A stretch of 64,000 nt of DNA, taken from assembly GCA_900470095.1 (NCBI GenBank), contig UBZM01000028.1:173871-237870 (forward strand), read 5' to 3'. The notes under the pieces are model-generated. The model worked only from the letters and a program-made list of their open reading frames with translations. It had not been told where the DNA came from and searched no databases. The DNA is from Hyphomicrobiales bacterium (lineage in GTDB: Bacteria > Pseudomonadota > Alphaproteobacteria > Rhizobiales > Beijerinckiaceae). Shown here piece after piece: positions 62,815 through 64,000 of this stretch; the first letter of the stretch is position 1, and every line of letters starts with the position of its first letter. Position numbers and translations under genes: made by a program.

Positions 62815-64000
62815 TCACCAACTGACCTTGATGCCGAGCTTGCCGTCATAGGCGTGCGAACGGCCGTTGAGGCTGATCTGGTATCCTGCCGAGGCGTAGA
62901 GTGCCGTGTTGCTGGTGATCTGCGCGTCGACGCCGGTTCTCAGTTCGGCCCAGGAGCCACCGAGATCGGCACGGAAGGGAATCAGCCCGGTGGCCGATGA
63001 GAATTCGGTCTTTGGATTGCCCAGGAACTCGTTCCAGAGGCTCGCCTTCAGCCAAGCCGTGAGCAGGCGAGGCTTGGCGCGCGGGTCCTCCTCCAGCGTC
63101 CAGCTCCGCGCCAGGCGTGCGCCGATCCGTGCGGCAAGGGAATCCACATCGCTGAAACGCACCAGTGCCGCCCCGTCATGGCCGGAGCCGTTGACAAGGG
63201 TCTGGTAGATCACTTGCGCCTGTGGCTCGATGATGGAAACCGTTGCCGAGCTGGATCGGATAACCGCCCTCGAGCGAGGCGGCGAAGCCGAATCCGTCGC
63301 GCTTCAACTTGATCAGGCGCTTTGAATCGGCCTCGGCATCGAACCAGGTGCCTTGCACGACGCCGTCGAGATACCACCCGGATGGTCCGAAATGCGTCCA
63401 GTAGGCGCCGAGCGAATAGCCGTCGATCGTGTTGGTACCGGCCCTGGTTCCGTTGAAATGCGTGACATCGCCCTGGATCCGGCCGATGGCGGCATAGAGG
63501 CCGGCGTGATCGCGGCTGCCGTCGGCGCTGACGCTCCGATAGAGATCGAGGCCGGCCTGGAAGGCGTAGATGTCGTAGTCGTAGTCCGGGCCGTTGCGAT
63601 AGATGCCCCAGGGGCCGCCGTCCTGGTTTCCGTGCTGGCCGATGATCCGGGCCCATCCGGCGGAAGCATAGGAGCGGCCGGGGGCGGTGGCTCCCGCCGG
63701 CAGCTGCACGGTTGTGGTGCAGCGAAAGTTCTTCTCCGGGTTCTTGCACCAAATCGTGCGTTCTTCGCTGACCGGCGGCGGTTCGAGCGGGCGCAATTCG
63801 CCGACCCGTTCATGCAGGCTGTCGATCAGGGTGCGGCCATAGATCAGTCCCATGGCCGGAAGCGCGGCATAGAGGGAGGTCTCGCGCCGGAAATCCGGGA
63901 TGCCCGTCCCGGGGTTCGGCGGCGTCGGTCCGGGGCCGGGCGGCGCAGGGGTGGGCGGCGTCGGGGTCAGCTCGGAGCGCAGATACCAGTTCTCCGGACC
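62815..64000 (-). pseudogene. Autotransporter beta-barrel C-terminus, frameshifted and cut by the window end
   Basis: Reading leftward from the window edge: NWYLRSELTP, a Pro-rich linker, then the barrel start ETSLYAALPAMGLIYGRTL, typical of pertactin-like autotransporters, continuing to GGYPIQLGNG near 63240. The frame then breaks. The rest of the barrel (SIIEPQAQVIYQTLVNG to GIKVSW, ending in the usual aromatic residue) is in another frame. Removing one base in the AAA run at 63237-63239 would restore LGNGSIIEPQAQ. The passenger domain lies outside the window. Either a true pseudogene or a sequencing error. Confidence 0.75.

Noticed and set aside
1..64000. tRNA or rRNA genes, CRISPR arrays, insertion sequences, attachment sites
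   Set aside because: Looked for in the intergenic gaps; none showed clover-leaf, repeat-spacer, transposase or direct-repeat evidence.

Overview
The window is GC-rich, tightly packed with genes, and looks like the chromosome (or a large replicon) of a Hyphomicrobiales-type alphaproteobacterium. The evidence is the gene style: AapJQM-type amino-acid importers, GalB/C/D ring-fission enzymes, a TctC receptor, IclR/GntR(FCD)/Lrp regulators, and an Irr-like iron box. A Bosea-like genus is only a guess. I see no rRNA, tRNA, CRISPR array, insertion sequence or phage gene. Nearly everything serves uptake and breakdown of organic nitrogen, peptides, aromatic acids or iron.

Layout. (1) 0.06-12.8 kb: a complete dipeptide-type ABC importer (SBP, B, C, D, F), an M81 (MlrC-like) metallopeptidase, a second SBP plus two permeases with no ATPase, an IclR regulator, and a divergent glutamate-1-semialdehyde-aminomutase-like enzyme. 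(2) 13.0-26.0 kb: an MFS carrier, a LysR regulator, a relic dehydrogenase N-terminus, a TctC receptor and galD-galB-galC (lower gallate/protocatechuate 4,5-cleavage pathway). These run into livKHMGF, a MetE-like zinc methyltransferase and a two-domain extradiol (VOC) dioxygenase. (3) 26.1-32.6 kb, minus strand: an iron-siderophore locus with AraC regulator, TonB receptor, esterase, periplasmic binding protein and DUF2218-SIP reductase. (4) 32.8-40.3 kb: pepT, an AapJ/Q/M amino-acid importer without ATPase, its GntR regulator, two small protein-tyrosine-phosphatase-like proteins, and an Lrp regulator. (5) 40.4-53.2 kb: a kinase-M23-phospholyase fusion of about 1015 aa. Then come a VioD-like PLP enzyme, a YheO/DauR regulator and an ornithine-cyclodeaminase-family reductase, facing a minus-strand operon of amino-acid ABC importer, argininosuccinate lyase, second VioD-like PLP enzyme and M20 peptidase. 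(6) 53.5-61.8 kb: two tandem peptide-binding proteins, an M55 D-aminopeptidase and dppBCDF. (7) 62.0 kb to end: a 1-Cys peroxiredoxin and the frameshifted C-terminus of an autotransporter.

How the parts may work together. The gal block turns 4-oxalomesaconate into pyruvate and oxaloacetate, while the attached Liv transporter and VOC enzyme suggest a further aromatic substrate. The 43-53 kb block has a consistent arginine-like (guanidino amino acid) flavour: VioD-like enzymes, a DauR-like regulator, a DauB-like reductase and ArgH. I propose it as an uptake-and-dismantling route for an arginine analogue or N-succinyl amino acid. A dyad, CAAATTAGA-N7-TCTAATTTG, lies upstream of this block, and degenerate copies lie at 53.24 and 57.69 kb, suggesting one regulon with the dpp block. 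A separate dyad with core CTGTAnACAG marks the GntR/Aap regulon.

Strong stem-loops directly follow five of the periplasmic binding-protein genes, a repeated way of uncoupling binding-protein expression from the downstream genes.
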